Shown here: one piece after another, positions 55,196-64,000 of the stretch
How positions within the stretch are numbered: the stretch's first letter is position 1
Layout of the letters: the number at the start of each line of letters is the position of its first letter
NCBI GenBank assembly: GCA_027257055.1
Contig: JAPVLO010000019.1
Coordinates: 17,472,501 to 17,536,500 of the forward strand
DNA: 64,000 bases
From: Cephalopachus bancanus
Lineage: Eukaryota; Chordata; Mammalia; Primates; Tarsiidae
Direction of reading: 5' to 3'
The notes under the pieces: generated by a model
Told to the model about the DNA's origin: nothing
The model's database searches: none
Seen by the model: the letters and a program-made list of their open reading frames with translations, nothing else
Program-made: the position numbers and the translations under genes

Positions 55196-56982
55196 TGTTT
55201 ATAAATCATATTCTATTTTCTGCTGCTTGGGTTTCATGAGCTACCTTTTCCTAACCACAATACCATAAAACACTCTACACGGTGGGTGTTTACAAACTTT
55301 TTCATTCCTCACTTCTACCCTAGGGTACTCCTTGGAATACATTATCCAATCATGCCCTAGAGAAGGCTTCTCCATGTGGGCTCTTGTGCCTCAGTGGTAC
55401 CCTTGCCTGAACATTGGGTGCAGGACTGTGGGTGTGTTGGAATATGGAGATCTGAGGGTGAGAGCCTCCTCATGCTATATAGGATTATAGCTGAATGACA
55501 TAACCTGCTGGGGCGTAAGTTTGTGCCCTGGATCCAACACCCCTATTGGTGCAGGGTTTATCTGTACTCCATACTCCATTTGGTGAAAAGAACCTGGGAC
55601 ACACGGAGCAACCAACCTTTCCAATTTGCCTGGGGCAGTGGGCATCTCTGAGATGTGAGATTTCATGGGGAAAGTCCTAGCAAAACCAGGATGAGTCGGT
55701 GGCCTTACCTGGACCAGAAGTTGGGATTTGTACAAAAGATGATTGAATTAGTTCTCAGTGACCCTGTGACCTGACTTTTGGTCCCTCACCGAGTGGCTCC
55801 CTGGAGTGATGTGATCAAAAACAAAGACACAGTGGCTGCCCTATGTGCGTGTGTGTATGGATGTGCATGTGTGTCTCAAAGTGGTTACCTCTCAGAGGCA
55901 TGATCTCAGGCCCCTGGAGGGAAGTGCCCCTAGGGCAGTGGGTAGGGGCCAAAGAACAACAGAGAACAGATGGGTAAGTCACTAAGTAGGGGCAGGAAGA
56001 ATCGTCATATGGTGTAGCCCCCATCCCTACTTCCCCTCCACGAGGAAGCCCTCCTGCAGACCCCAGAGAGGTGAGCAGGGAGTGGGGGAAGGGCCTGAGC
56101 AGAAGGAAGGGGTCTTAGGGGATATGGGAGAAGAGGCCATCCCAAAAGGTGAGGGGCAATCTGAGACCGGAAAAGGAGAAGGGGAACAGGAAGGGGGAGG
56201 AAGGTGGAAAGTGTCCGTGGGTCCAGCAGGGAGCAGTAAGGTGAGAGAGGCTGGGGAGGGGGCCTTCCTTGTGGTGTAAATGGATGACTGGGCAGGGGGG
56301 CTGAGTAGGAAAGGGCGAGGGTGCAGCAGAAGCAGCCCTGTAAGCTGAATGCAGAGATTGTATCATAGCTGCTGGTTATGGAGATCTGATTTCTTTTGTG
56401 CAGATGTCACATGCCGGGTGAGCTGTTATTAACTAAAAGGAGTCAGGGCTGAGCTGGTGTGTGGCTGAGTGCATCTTAGCACGGGGAGAAGAAATCGTGC
56501 AGCCTGTAGAAACAGTCAGCTTTTGGGGACAGGAGGAGAAGTATCTAAAGCTGGAGGCCACCTACCCACTTACCCCACTGCCACCAACTCCAAAAAAATA
56601 AGCAAAGCAAAGAAAAGGTATAAGAGGCCTTCAGGGTATCAAGAAATAATATAATCCTGGGGTAGATTTGTGGTTTTATTTGTCTTAAGAGACAATGGCT
56701 TAATGAAGAGATAACTGTGATGCTGTAAAATACATATGCAAATATTTGGTCCTCACCCCATTTCCTGTCACACAACACCTAGGACCCTTAGATTCTCATA
56801 GTTGACTGATGACTGACAGCCTCTGCTAGCTTCAGGATAGGACTAGCCATAGAGACCAAGGCAGGATTCAAGGGTTGGGACTTCCTCCAGGGAGAGGACA
56901 GTAGCTGAAGGTAAAATGGATCACCCATGGCCACTGGTTTAATCAATCATGCCCACGGAATGAAGCCTCCATGAAGACCCAA
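55196..56982. other. Unique DNA
   Basis: Nothing recognised except a TG run near 55845-55875. Confidence 0.5.
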
Positions 56983-56999
56983 AAGAATAGGATTCAGGG

Positions 57000-57287
57000 C
57001 CGGGGTTGATGGCTCAGCCTGTTATCCCAGCACTTTGGGAGGCTGAGGAGAGTGTATTGTCTGAGCCCACAGGTTCGAGACCAGCCCAGACAACTTGGCG
57101 AGACCTTGTCTCTACAATTAATAAAAAAATTAGCCGGGCGTGGAAGCATGCGCCTGTAGTTCCAGCTACTTGGAAGGCTGAGGTGGAAGAACCGCTGGAG
57201 TCCAGCAGGTCAACACTAGGGTAGCCATGAGCATGCCACTGCCCTCTAGCCTGGGCGACAGAGTGAGACTCCAACTGAAAAAAAAAA
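57000..57287 (+). mobile_element. Lineage-specific Alu
   Basis: 17-bp duplication AAGAATAGGATTCAGGG / AAGAATGGGATTCAGGG. Confidence 0.95.
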
Positions 57288-57440
57288 AAGAATGGGATTC
57301 AGGGAGTGTCTGGACAGCTGAATGTATGGAGGTTCCCAGAGGGTGACGCACCTGGGGAGGGCATGGAAGTCCACACCCATTTCTCCCATACCTCATCCTA
57401 CACATCTCTTTATCTGGATTTTTTTGTAATATCCCTTTTT

Positions 57441-57738
57441 TTTTTTGGAATCAGGGTCTTACTTTGTTGCCCAGGCTGGGGTGAGGGGCATGGTCATGAT
57501 GATCATGGCTCACAACAGCCTCAACCTCCTGGGCTTAAGCGGTCCTTTCACCTCAGCAGCTCATATAGCTGGGACCCCAGGCATGCGTTACCACACGCAG
57601 CTACTTTTCTGATTTTTCTGTAGAGACGCGGTCTCTCTATGTTGCCCAGGTTGGTCTCAAAATCCTGGGCTCAAGCTATCCACCTGCCTTGGCCTCCCAA
57701 AGCACTGAGATTACAGGCATGAGCCACTGTGCCTGACC
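57441..57738 (-). mobile_element. AluJ
   Basis: Antisense; flanks TGTAATATCCCTTTTT / TGTAACATCTTTTA. Confidence 0.9.
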
Positions 57739-57767
57739 TGTAACATCTTTTATTTATTTTAATTTAA

Positions 57768-57983
57768 TTTTTTTTTTTTTTTGAGTTGGAGTCTCACTCT
57801 TTGTCGCCCAGCCTCGACCTACTGAGCTCAGGTGATCCTTCTGCCTCAGCTTTCCAAGTAGGTGGAACTACAGATCGATGCCATCATGCCTGGCTAGTTT
57901 TTGTGATTTATTGTAGAGACGAGGTCTCACCAAGTAGCCCAGGCTGGTCTCGAACCCCTGGGCTCAGGTAATCCTCTCGTCTC
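57768..57983 (-). mobile_element. Truncated lineage-specific Alu
   Basis: 5'-truncated; duplication AACATCTTTTA (57742-57752, 57984-57994). 57995-58735 is unique. Confidence 0.93.
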
Positions 57984-58737
57984 AACATCTTTTATAATAA
58001 ACCAGTACACACAAGTGTTTCTCTAAGTTTTATGAGTTACTCTAACAAATTAAACCAAAGAAGGGCATCATGAGAAACCTACTTGATAGCCAGTTGGTCA
58101 GAAGCACAGGTGACACAACCTGGTGAGACAATCTCCTGGTAGATAGTGAATTGAATTGGAGGACACCCAAGTGGCGTCCCCTGCAGAACTGACTGCTTGC
58201 TAGTTAGTGGGGAAATAAAATACATGTGGTCACAGAAATTTGTGAGAGTAGAGAAAAACAGTTTGCAGTTTTTTTTTCCCCCCACTCAATAACTATTAAA
58301 GATGTTTCCAATACTGGACATCTGGACTGATGGTAAGTACTTAAGGCTGGCATTAATTTTAACAGGACAAACCAAGAAAGAAATGACTTCAGAGAACTGG
58401 GCCTTTAGCTGCGGATTTTTACCCTGTAAGTTACTCTCTGAGATGAAGTGAGGAGAATGGAGTGTTAGAAAATTTCAGCAACCCCAGGTGGGACAAACCA
58501 CTCTAAAAGCATCCTCTTCTGTTCCTATCCACCACAGAGCCAAGAATCTGATGCAAGACCCAAAACAACAGGATGTGTCCCTATCCTGGCCATTTCCCAG
58601 TGGGGCTGTCTGTGTCTAATGCCCATTCTGATGGGGCAGAGTTTGGGAGTTATGGGATGAAAGGGAAGCCAGCAACCCAAGAAGGTAAGCTTGGAAACGG
58701 CCCCAATGGCCATGAGTAGCTAGGAACATTGGTCACT

Positions 58738-58815
58738 ACTGTACCATACAGCATAGTGCCTGGCACATATTTGGAGCTCAAAAATGTTCGTCCAATGAAT
58801 AAATGAATGGACTTC
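58738..58815 (+). mobile_element. L2 3' end
   Basis: ATAGTGCCTGGCACATATTT then CAATGAATAAATGAATGG. Confidence 0.85.
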
Positions 58816-58910
58816 CTGCCGGGGGTCTTTTCTAGCTCAAATACATCTTCCACAGTGCAGTCCCCCCAACTATTTTTTTTTTAGATGTTCCCTTTATAAA
58901 ACACGGATCA

Positions 58911-59202
58911 AGCCGGGCTCGGTGGCTCAGCCTGTAATCCCGCGCCTTTGGGAGGCTGAGGTGAGTGGATTGCCTGAGCCCGTGGGTTCGAGACCCGCCT
59001 GGTCAGGCGTGACCTCATCTCTACAATAAATCAAAAAATCAGCCGGGCGGGGTAGCGCGCGCCTGTAATTCCGGCTACTCGGAAGGCTGAGGTGGAAGGA
59101 TCGCCGGAGCCCAGCAGGTCGAGGCTGCGGTGACCGGGAGTGGCCACTGCACTCCGGTCTGGGTGACAGTGAGACTCCAACTCAAAACAAAAACAAAAAC
59201 AA
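58911..59202 (+). mobile_element. Young lineage-specific Alu
   Basis: Duplication AAACACGGATCA / AAACACAGATCA. Confidence 0.97.
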
Positions 59203-59214
59203 AAACACAGATCA

Positions 59215-59624
59215 GATCACTCCAGGCCCAAGTCTTCTCCAGTGTCTCCTCTCCGGAATAACTGTCTTAATTTCATTCCTCAGAAACCTATACTCATTCC
59301 CTGCAGTACATTCATGACCCTCCATGCCCTGATCCCTAATCCCCCTTTCCAGTTCTGCTGGGCTCTTCACCCACCACTGATTTCTCCTCATTTCCCCTAA
59401 ATACCACTCAGCACATATGACTCTCATAGCCTTGTCCAGGCTGCTGGCACAACCTAGAATCTGTCACCATTTGCCCCTAGATACCCAGCCTTCAACCTGA
59501 GAAAACCCATCCTTCAAGGTCCAGCTTAAATATCCCCTGCTCCAAGAAGACTTCCTATATTTTCCTTGCTGCCTTATCAGTCATTTTATAGCAGGGCGCC
59601 TGAGACTTTTTCATTCTATTTCTT
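59215..59624 (+). mobile_element. L2 relic, part 1
   Basis: TCACTCCAGGCCCAAGTCTT, CTTCAAGGTCCAGCTTAAAT and GCTCCAAGAAGACTTCC follow L2. Resumes at 59939. Confidence 0.85.
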
Positions 59625-59769
59625 TTTCTTTTTTTTGAGTTGGAGTCTCACTCTGTCGCCCAGGCTGGAATGCAGTGGCACACTCACGGCCACCCTAGCA
59701 GCGATCCTTCCACCTCAGCCTTCTAAGTAGCTGGAACTACAGGTGCGTGCTACCACGCCTGGCTGACAT

Positions 59770-59804
<35 letters not shown>

Positions 59805-59924
59805 TTATATAGATGAAGTCTCGCCAAGTTGCCTGGGCTGGTCTCGAACCTGTGGGCTCAGGCAATCCACTCACCTTGGCCTCCCAAAGTGGCAGGATTA
59901 CAGGCTGAGCCAGTGAGCCCGGTC
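59625..59924 (-). mobile_element. Lineage-specific Alu in L2, with (TTTA)n
   Basis: Duplication TCATTCTATTTCTT (59611-59624, 59925-59938). A (TTTA)n at about 59769-59808 has grown in the central linker. Confidence 0.96.
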
Positions 59925-59938
59925 TCATTCTATTTCTT

Positions 59939-60035
59939 AAGTAGCTTGTTCTTTATCTGTCTATCACCCTCCACTAGTCTTTGGGCTCCTTGAAGACTAA
60001 CACTGTTTTATGTGTCTCCACATGCCCCACTATAC
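59939..60035 (+). mobile_element. L2 relic, part 2
   Basis: GTCTTTGGGCTCCTTGAAGA continues the L2. 60036-61075 is unique. Confidence 0.8.
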
Positions 60036-61088
60036 AACTGCTCAAGGAAGGAGAGGGAGAAGCCAGAAAGGCCCAAAGAGGTTGGAAGAAGTGTTAGTGG
60101 GTTGGTATTAGGAAAATATAAAACAGCAGACACCTAGCTATTTGCCTTCAAAGTTGCTGGAATGACCTGGAATTTCCTTTTCCTGATGTCACGTCCGTGG
60201 CAAGTAGACTCGCTACTGACAGAGGGAAAGGCAAGGGCCCTTGGATCCTCCTCCTCCAATTTCCTTAGGTACCCTCCCCCGCGCCAAGATGAGGCTGGAT
60301 TTCCCTCCTTTTCTCATTTCTTTCTCTGGAAGAATCAGCCCTGATCTTTCCCAGCTTAGCCCACAGTAAGGGTGTGCCCTTCCTCTGGCTTTCACCCACC
60401 CTGTCACAGTGCTCACCGGAGAGACCTGGGCTCTTCCTGAGGCCCTGTTTTGCCAGGCGCTGAAGTCCTCTCTCTCTCCTGGATGTGGACAGTGTTCCCG
60501 CTGGCAGCCTTCCTCAGGAGTTCACTTGTCATTCAGCCTCGTGAAAGGCTTCCTTACAACTCACTCATTCACTGTACTTCATTGTCCCTGCCTTTTCATT
60601 GACATTCATGGGGATAATTCCTCCCGCTGCCACATGCATGGAGGCGCGTGCACATGTGTTCAGACTCCACGTCCCATTAGCGGTGAGGACACTTGAAATA
60701 AAAAGCAGCACCGCCTGAATGAGGATCTGCCCTCCCCTCTAATAGCTGGGGAGTCTGTTGCACTAATGTTATTTCAAGAAGTACTGGGAGAATTGGTGGC
60801 CACCACAGAGCAGGGAGGGAAGAAATGGTGGGGGAGCGTGAGGGGGGGTAAGGCGGGGAGGGAGGTCCTGGCAGCTCCTTTCCTTAAAGCACTGCCAGAC
60901 AGACACTGCACTCACTCCACCCCCCACCCTCCTTCTGGCCACTAGCCTGGCATTCAAGGCTCTCCAGCAGACAGCTTCTCAAGTACTTCCCAGGCTTACC
61001 TTCTACCCCTCCCTATGCTGAATTCTGCTCAAACCAGCCACGTCTGCTCCTGTGATCTTGGGCTCACACTTGGCTTACGTATTCTTTC

Positions 61089-61376
61089 TTCCTTTTTTTT
61101 TTTGAGTTGGAGTCTCACTCTGTCGCCCAGACTGGAGTGCAGCGGCCGCTCCCAGCCACCGCAGCCTCGACCTGCTGGGCTCCGGCGATCCTTCCGTCTC
61201 AGCCTTCCAAGTAGCCGGAATTACAGGCATGCGCTACCACGTCCGGCTGATTTTTTGATTTATTGTAGAGATGAGGTCTCTCTGCCCAGGTGGGTCTCGA
61301 ACCCACGGGCTCAGGCAATCCACTCACCTCAGCCTACCAAAGGCGCGGGATTACAGGCTGAGCCACCGAGCCCGGC
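61089..61376 (-). mobile_element. Young lineage-specific Alu
   Basis: Duplication TACGTATTCTTTC / TACATATTCTTTC. 61390-62125 is unique. Confidence 0.97.
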
Positions 61377-62127
61377 TACATATTCTTTCAAATCATTGCT
61401 TAGGGGCTGGGCGGTTGCATGGCAGGAAGAATAGCAGTTCTTCCTGAGCAACTCAGCAAAAACAGTGTCTTCTCAATAATTTTTAAGATAGTGGTTAATA
61501 AGAGGGTTAGCAGGACTATGAAGAAAGTCATTAGAGGAAGCAAAACGAAAGTGAGACCCTGAGATAGGAGGTAGGAGAGAAAGAACAGAAGGAGGGTGCT
61601 ATCATTCCATTCCATTATATTTGATTCTATTACCTGTCCTCCAAAGTAGAGCCCCTGGCCACTCCTAGATCCCTGGGAACAAGCTGGTTTCTCCCTAATG
61701 TTAGGACTTGAACATCTCTGAGTACTGAAAACTCACAATCAGGTCCTCTAAGACCCACTCTAATCTTACTCTTCCATGAGAGAGGCCTTCCCTGGTCACC
61801 ACTGGAGTCCACAGTCTTTCAATGTCCATGGGCTCCGTGATAATACCCTGACTGGCACCCATAGGGCCCCTTTATGTGTGCAGTCTACTCATTAGAAATG
61901 TCAAGTTTCAGGCAGGAACAGGCAGGGACTCGTGCCTCTGTAGCCCTCCAGAGTACCCGGTGGGAAAGCTTTGCCCCTGAGCAGCTGTTCCCTGGGCTTG
62001 CTGGGGTTTCTGGTTCAGCAGATGCAGTGATGTTTGCTTGCCATGTGAAAACAATAGAATGTGTTCTCTCCCAGGACAGATATGACCTCATGGGCAGTTG
62101 TTCCTGAACATCAGAAGCATTTTGTAA

Positions 62128-62222
62128 TCAAAAGAGAACAGGCTCTAGCGTCAGACAGATAAGGACTGCAAAGTAATTCCACCTCAACTAGCTGGAAGGC
62201 CTGCTACTTAGCTGCTTTTGCA
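62128..62222 (+). mobile_element. MIR fragment
   Basis: GAACAGGCTCTAGCGTCAGA then CTAGCTGGAAGGCCTGCTAC; probably resumes after the Alus at about 62672. Confidence 0.7.
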
Positions 62223-62237
62223 GGAGAGGGAATTGGA

Positions 62238-62500
62238 CTTCACTCTGTCGCCCAGGTTGGAGTGCAGTGGCTCACCGCTGCTTTGACCTCCTAGGCTCAG
62301 GTGATCCTTCCACTTCAGCTTCCCGAGTAGCTAGGACTACAGGCATGCACCACCACATCTAATTTTTTTTTATTTTTGTAAGATGAAGTCCTGCTATGTT
62401 GCCCAGGCTGCTTTTAAACTCTTGGGCTCAAGCGATTCTCCTGCCTCAGTCTCCTACAGTGCTAACTACAGGACTACAGGTGTTAACCACTGCACTAGAC
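62238..62500 (-). mobile_element. AluJ, truncated
   Basis: Antisense; lacks its tail. Confidence 0.88.
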
Positions 62501-62513
62501 CTTAACTGCTTTT

Positions 62514-62667
62514 CTTTTTTTTTTTTAGTACGTATTTGTTTTTTATTAAGGATGGGGGTCTCCCTATGTTGGCCGGGACGGTCTCAAACTTCTGGTCTCA
62601 AGGGGTCCTCCCATCTTGGTCTTCCACAGTGCTGGGATTACAGGTGTGAGCCACTGCACCCTGCCCA
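62514..62667 (-). mobile_element. Old left Alu monomer
   Basis: Antisense; flanks TTAACTGCTTTT / TTAACTGCTTTG. Confidence 0.88.
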
Positions 62668-62699
62668 CTTAACTGCTTTGAACTTCAGTGTTTCTTTTT

Positions 62700-62920
62700 A
62701 CATTTGTAAGTTGCAGTTGAGCTTCTCAGCATTGGCATTACTGACAAGTTGAGCTAGGTAATTCTTTGGTGTAAGGGCTGTCCTGTGTATGGTAGGAAGT
62801 TTAGTAGTGTCCCTGGCCATACATACCACATGCTGGTTGCACTCACTTCTTCTACCAGTCATGACAGTTAAAAATTTTTTTAGGAGGGCAAAATCTCTCT
62901 CAGTTGGAAACCACTGATCT
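62700..62920 (+). mobile_element. hAT-Charlie-type non-autonomous DNA element
   Basis: GGGCTGTCCTGTGTATGGTA and GCAAAATCTCTCTCAGTTGG; same family as 42610-42825. Confidence 0.75.
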
Positions 62921-62944
62921 ATATACCTTGGGGTTGTCCTAAAA

Positions 62945-63030
62945 ATTAAGGGTATGATAACATATGTAAAGCACCTGACATAGTATCCGCATATAGTAGT
63001 AGATGCTTAATAAATGCTAGTCACATTTGA
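62945..63030 (+). mobile_element. MIR 3' end
   Basis: GTAAAGCACCTGACATAGTA then GATGCTTAATAAATGCTAG. Confidence 0.75.
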
Positions 63031-63044
63031 TATTTTAAGAATAG

Positions 63045-63334
63045 AGGCCAGGTTTGGTGGCTCACCCTGTAATCCCAGCAGTTTGGGAGGCCGAAGTGAG
63101 TGGATTGCCTGAGACCACAGGTTTGAGACCCACTCAGGCAACTTGGCGAGACCTTATCTCTACAATAAATAAAAAACTAGCTGGGTGTAGTAGTCGTGCC
63201 TGTAGTTCCAGCTACTTGGAAGGCTGAGGCGGAAGGATAGCCAGAGCCCAGCAGGTCGAGGTTGCAGTGGCCAGGAGCGTGCCACTCCACTCCAGTCTGG
63301 GCAACAAGAGTGAGATACCAACTCAAAAAAAAAA
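63045..63334 (+). mobile_element. Lineage-specific Alu
   Basis: Duplication AAGAATAG (63037-63044, 63335-63342). Confidence 0.95.
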
Positions 63335-63514
63335 AAGAATAGAATTCTAGAATAGAATAGACAAGAATAGGGCAGTTTTCCTTCCATTCTCGCCCACCAT
63401 GGAGTATCCCTGGTGACTCAGAAGTGGCCTGGCCTGGCCTGGAGGAGGTATTTCAACCCAGTGACCACTCCAGTAACTTTACTGGTAGCAGGACAGAAAA
63501 AAAGGAAACCTGGA

Positions 63515-63868
63515 TGTTCAAATGTATATATGTCTCCAAAATTCCTATATTGAAACCTAATCACCAATGTGATTGTATTAGGAGGTGTGGGCTTTGGGAG
63601 GTGATTAGGTCATGAGGCTGGGGTCCTCACGATTGTAAGTGGTAACCTTATAAAAGAGGTCCCAGAGGGCTGCTTTGTTCTTCCACCATGTGGGGACATA
63701 GCAAGAAGGCACCTTCTCTGAACAAAAAAGCAACTCTCGCTAGCGGTGGAACCTGTCTGCACGTTGATCTTGGACTTCCCAGCCTCGAGAACCGTGAGAA
63801 ATAAGTTTCTGTTGTCTATGTGCAACCCCACTCACGGTATCTTTTTTATAGCAGCCCAAACAGACTGA
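63515..63868 (+). mobile_element. MaLR-type solitary LTR
   Basis: CCAATGTGATTGTATTAGGA, GGGAGGTGATTAGGTCATGA, TTATAAAAGAGGTCCCAGAG and ATCTTGGACTTCCCAGCCTC are typical of a MaLR LTR. No internal genes. 63869-64000 unrecognised. Confidence 0.8.
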
Positions 63869-64000
63869 GGCCCAGAGAGGGACACAGTTTCAGCAGTGTA
63901 TGCCAAGAGCCATTTCTAAGCAGATAGCCCATTTCCACTTCAATTCTTTCTCTACATCTACTTGTTCTGAGGAGACATATGGCCCATTCTAGATGAGTGA

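Noticed and set aside
63515..63868. Possible provirus
   Set aside because: Solitary LTR only; no internal retroviral reading frames nearby.

Overview
This window is primate nuclear DNA, most likely from a tarsier (Carlito/Tarsius lineage). It is packed with dimeric Alu elements (7SL-derived SINEs), which only primates carry. Almost none has the anthropoid AluS/AluY sequence, and none has the strepsirrhine hallmarks. Instead about 30 copies share a private consensus: a left arm reading GGCTCAGCCTGTAATCC, ACAATAAATCAAAAAATTAGCC at the arm junction region, a GTGGCCGGGAGCGGCCAC right-arm segment, and a 3' end GAGACTCCAACTC before the A tail. Older AluJ and free-monomer (FLAM/FRAM) copies, MIR, L2, L1M and MaLR-type relics form the ancient background. 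The species call is inference; primate is certain.

Only one protein gene is convincing: LZTS1 (leucine zipper putative tumor suppressor 1, FEZ1, PSD-Zip70), on the minus strand. Its whole coding sequence is here in three exons: 34334-33990 (codons 1-115), 32388-31579 (116-385) and 27947-27309 (386-597 plus stop). All junctions are GT/AG and all introns are phase 0. The start sits in a perfect GCCACCATGG context directly behind a splice-acceptor-like CCCCAG. The predicted protein has 597 residues: a myristoylation-type N terminus, a Ser-rich middle, long coiled coils and a C-terminal Thr-Glu-Ile PDZ-type tail. A SINE-free 3'UTR of about 3.1 kb ends at an AATAAA (minus strand) at 24206-24201.

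Layout: 1-24184 is sequence downstream of LZTS1, mostly repeats, with two mariner relics each broken by an Alu, a MaLR-type LTR, a small CpG island at about 9080-9580, and AC/TG and pyrimidine tracts. 24185-34340 is LZTS1. 34341-64000 is the 5' flank and/or first intron of LZTS1, again repeats plus unique intronic DNA with no second gene seen.

The observations most worth checking are: a frameshifted duplicate of the 3' end of LZTS1 coding exon 1 lying about 609 bp away inside the next intron; an interstitial (TTAGGG)4 tract abutting a perfect 10-bp hairpin between that relic and the true exon; a second local duplication in the other intron; and two lineage-specific structural innovations in the young Alus (a perfect tRNA T-arm-like B box and a GC-rich right-arm hairpin). 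I found no novel multi-gene system.
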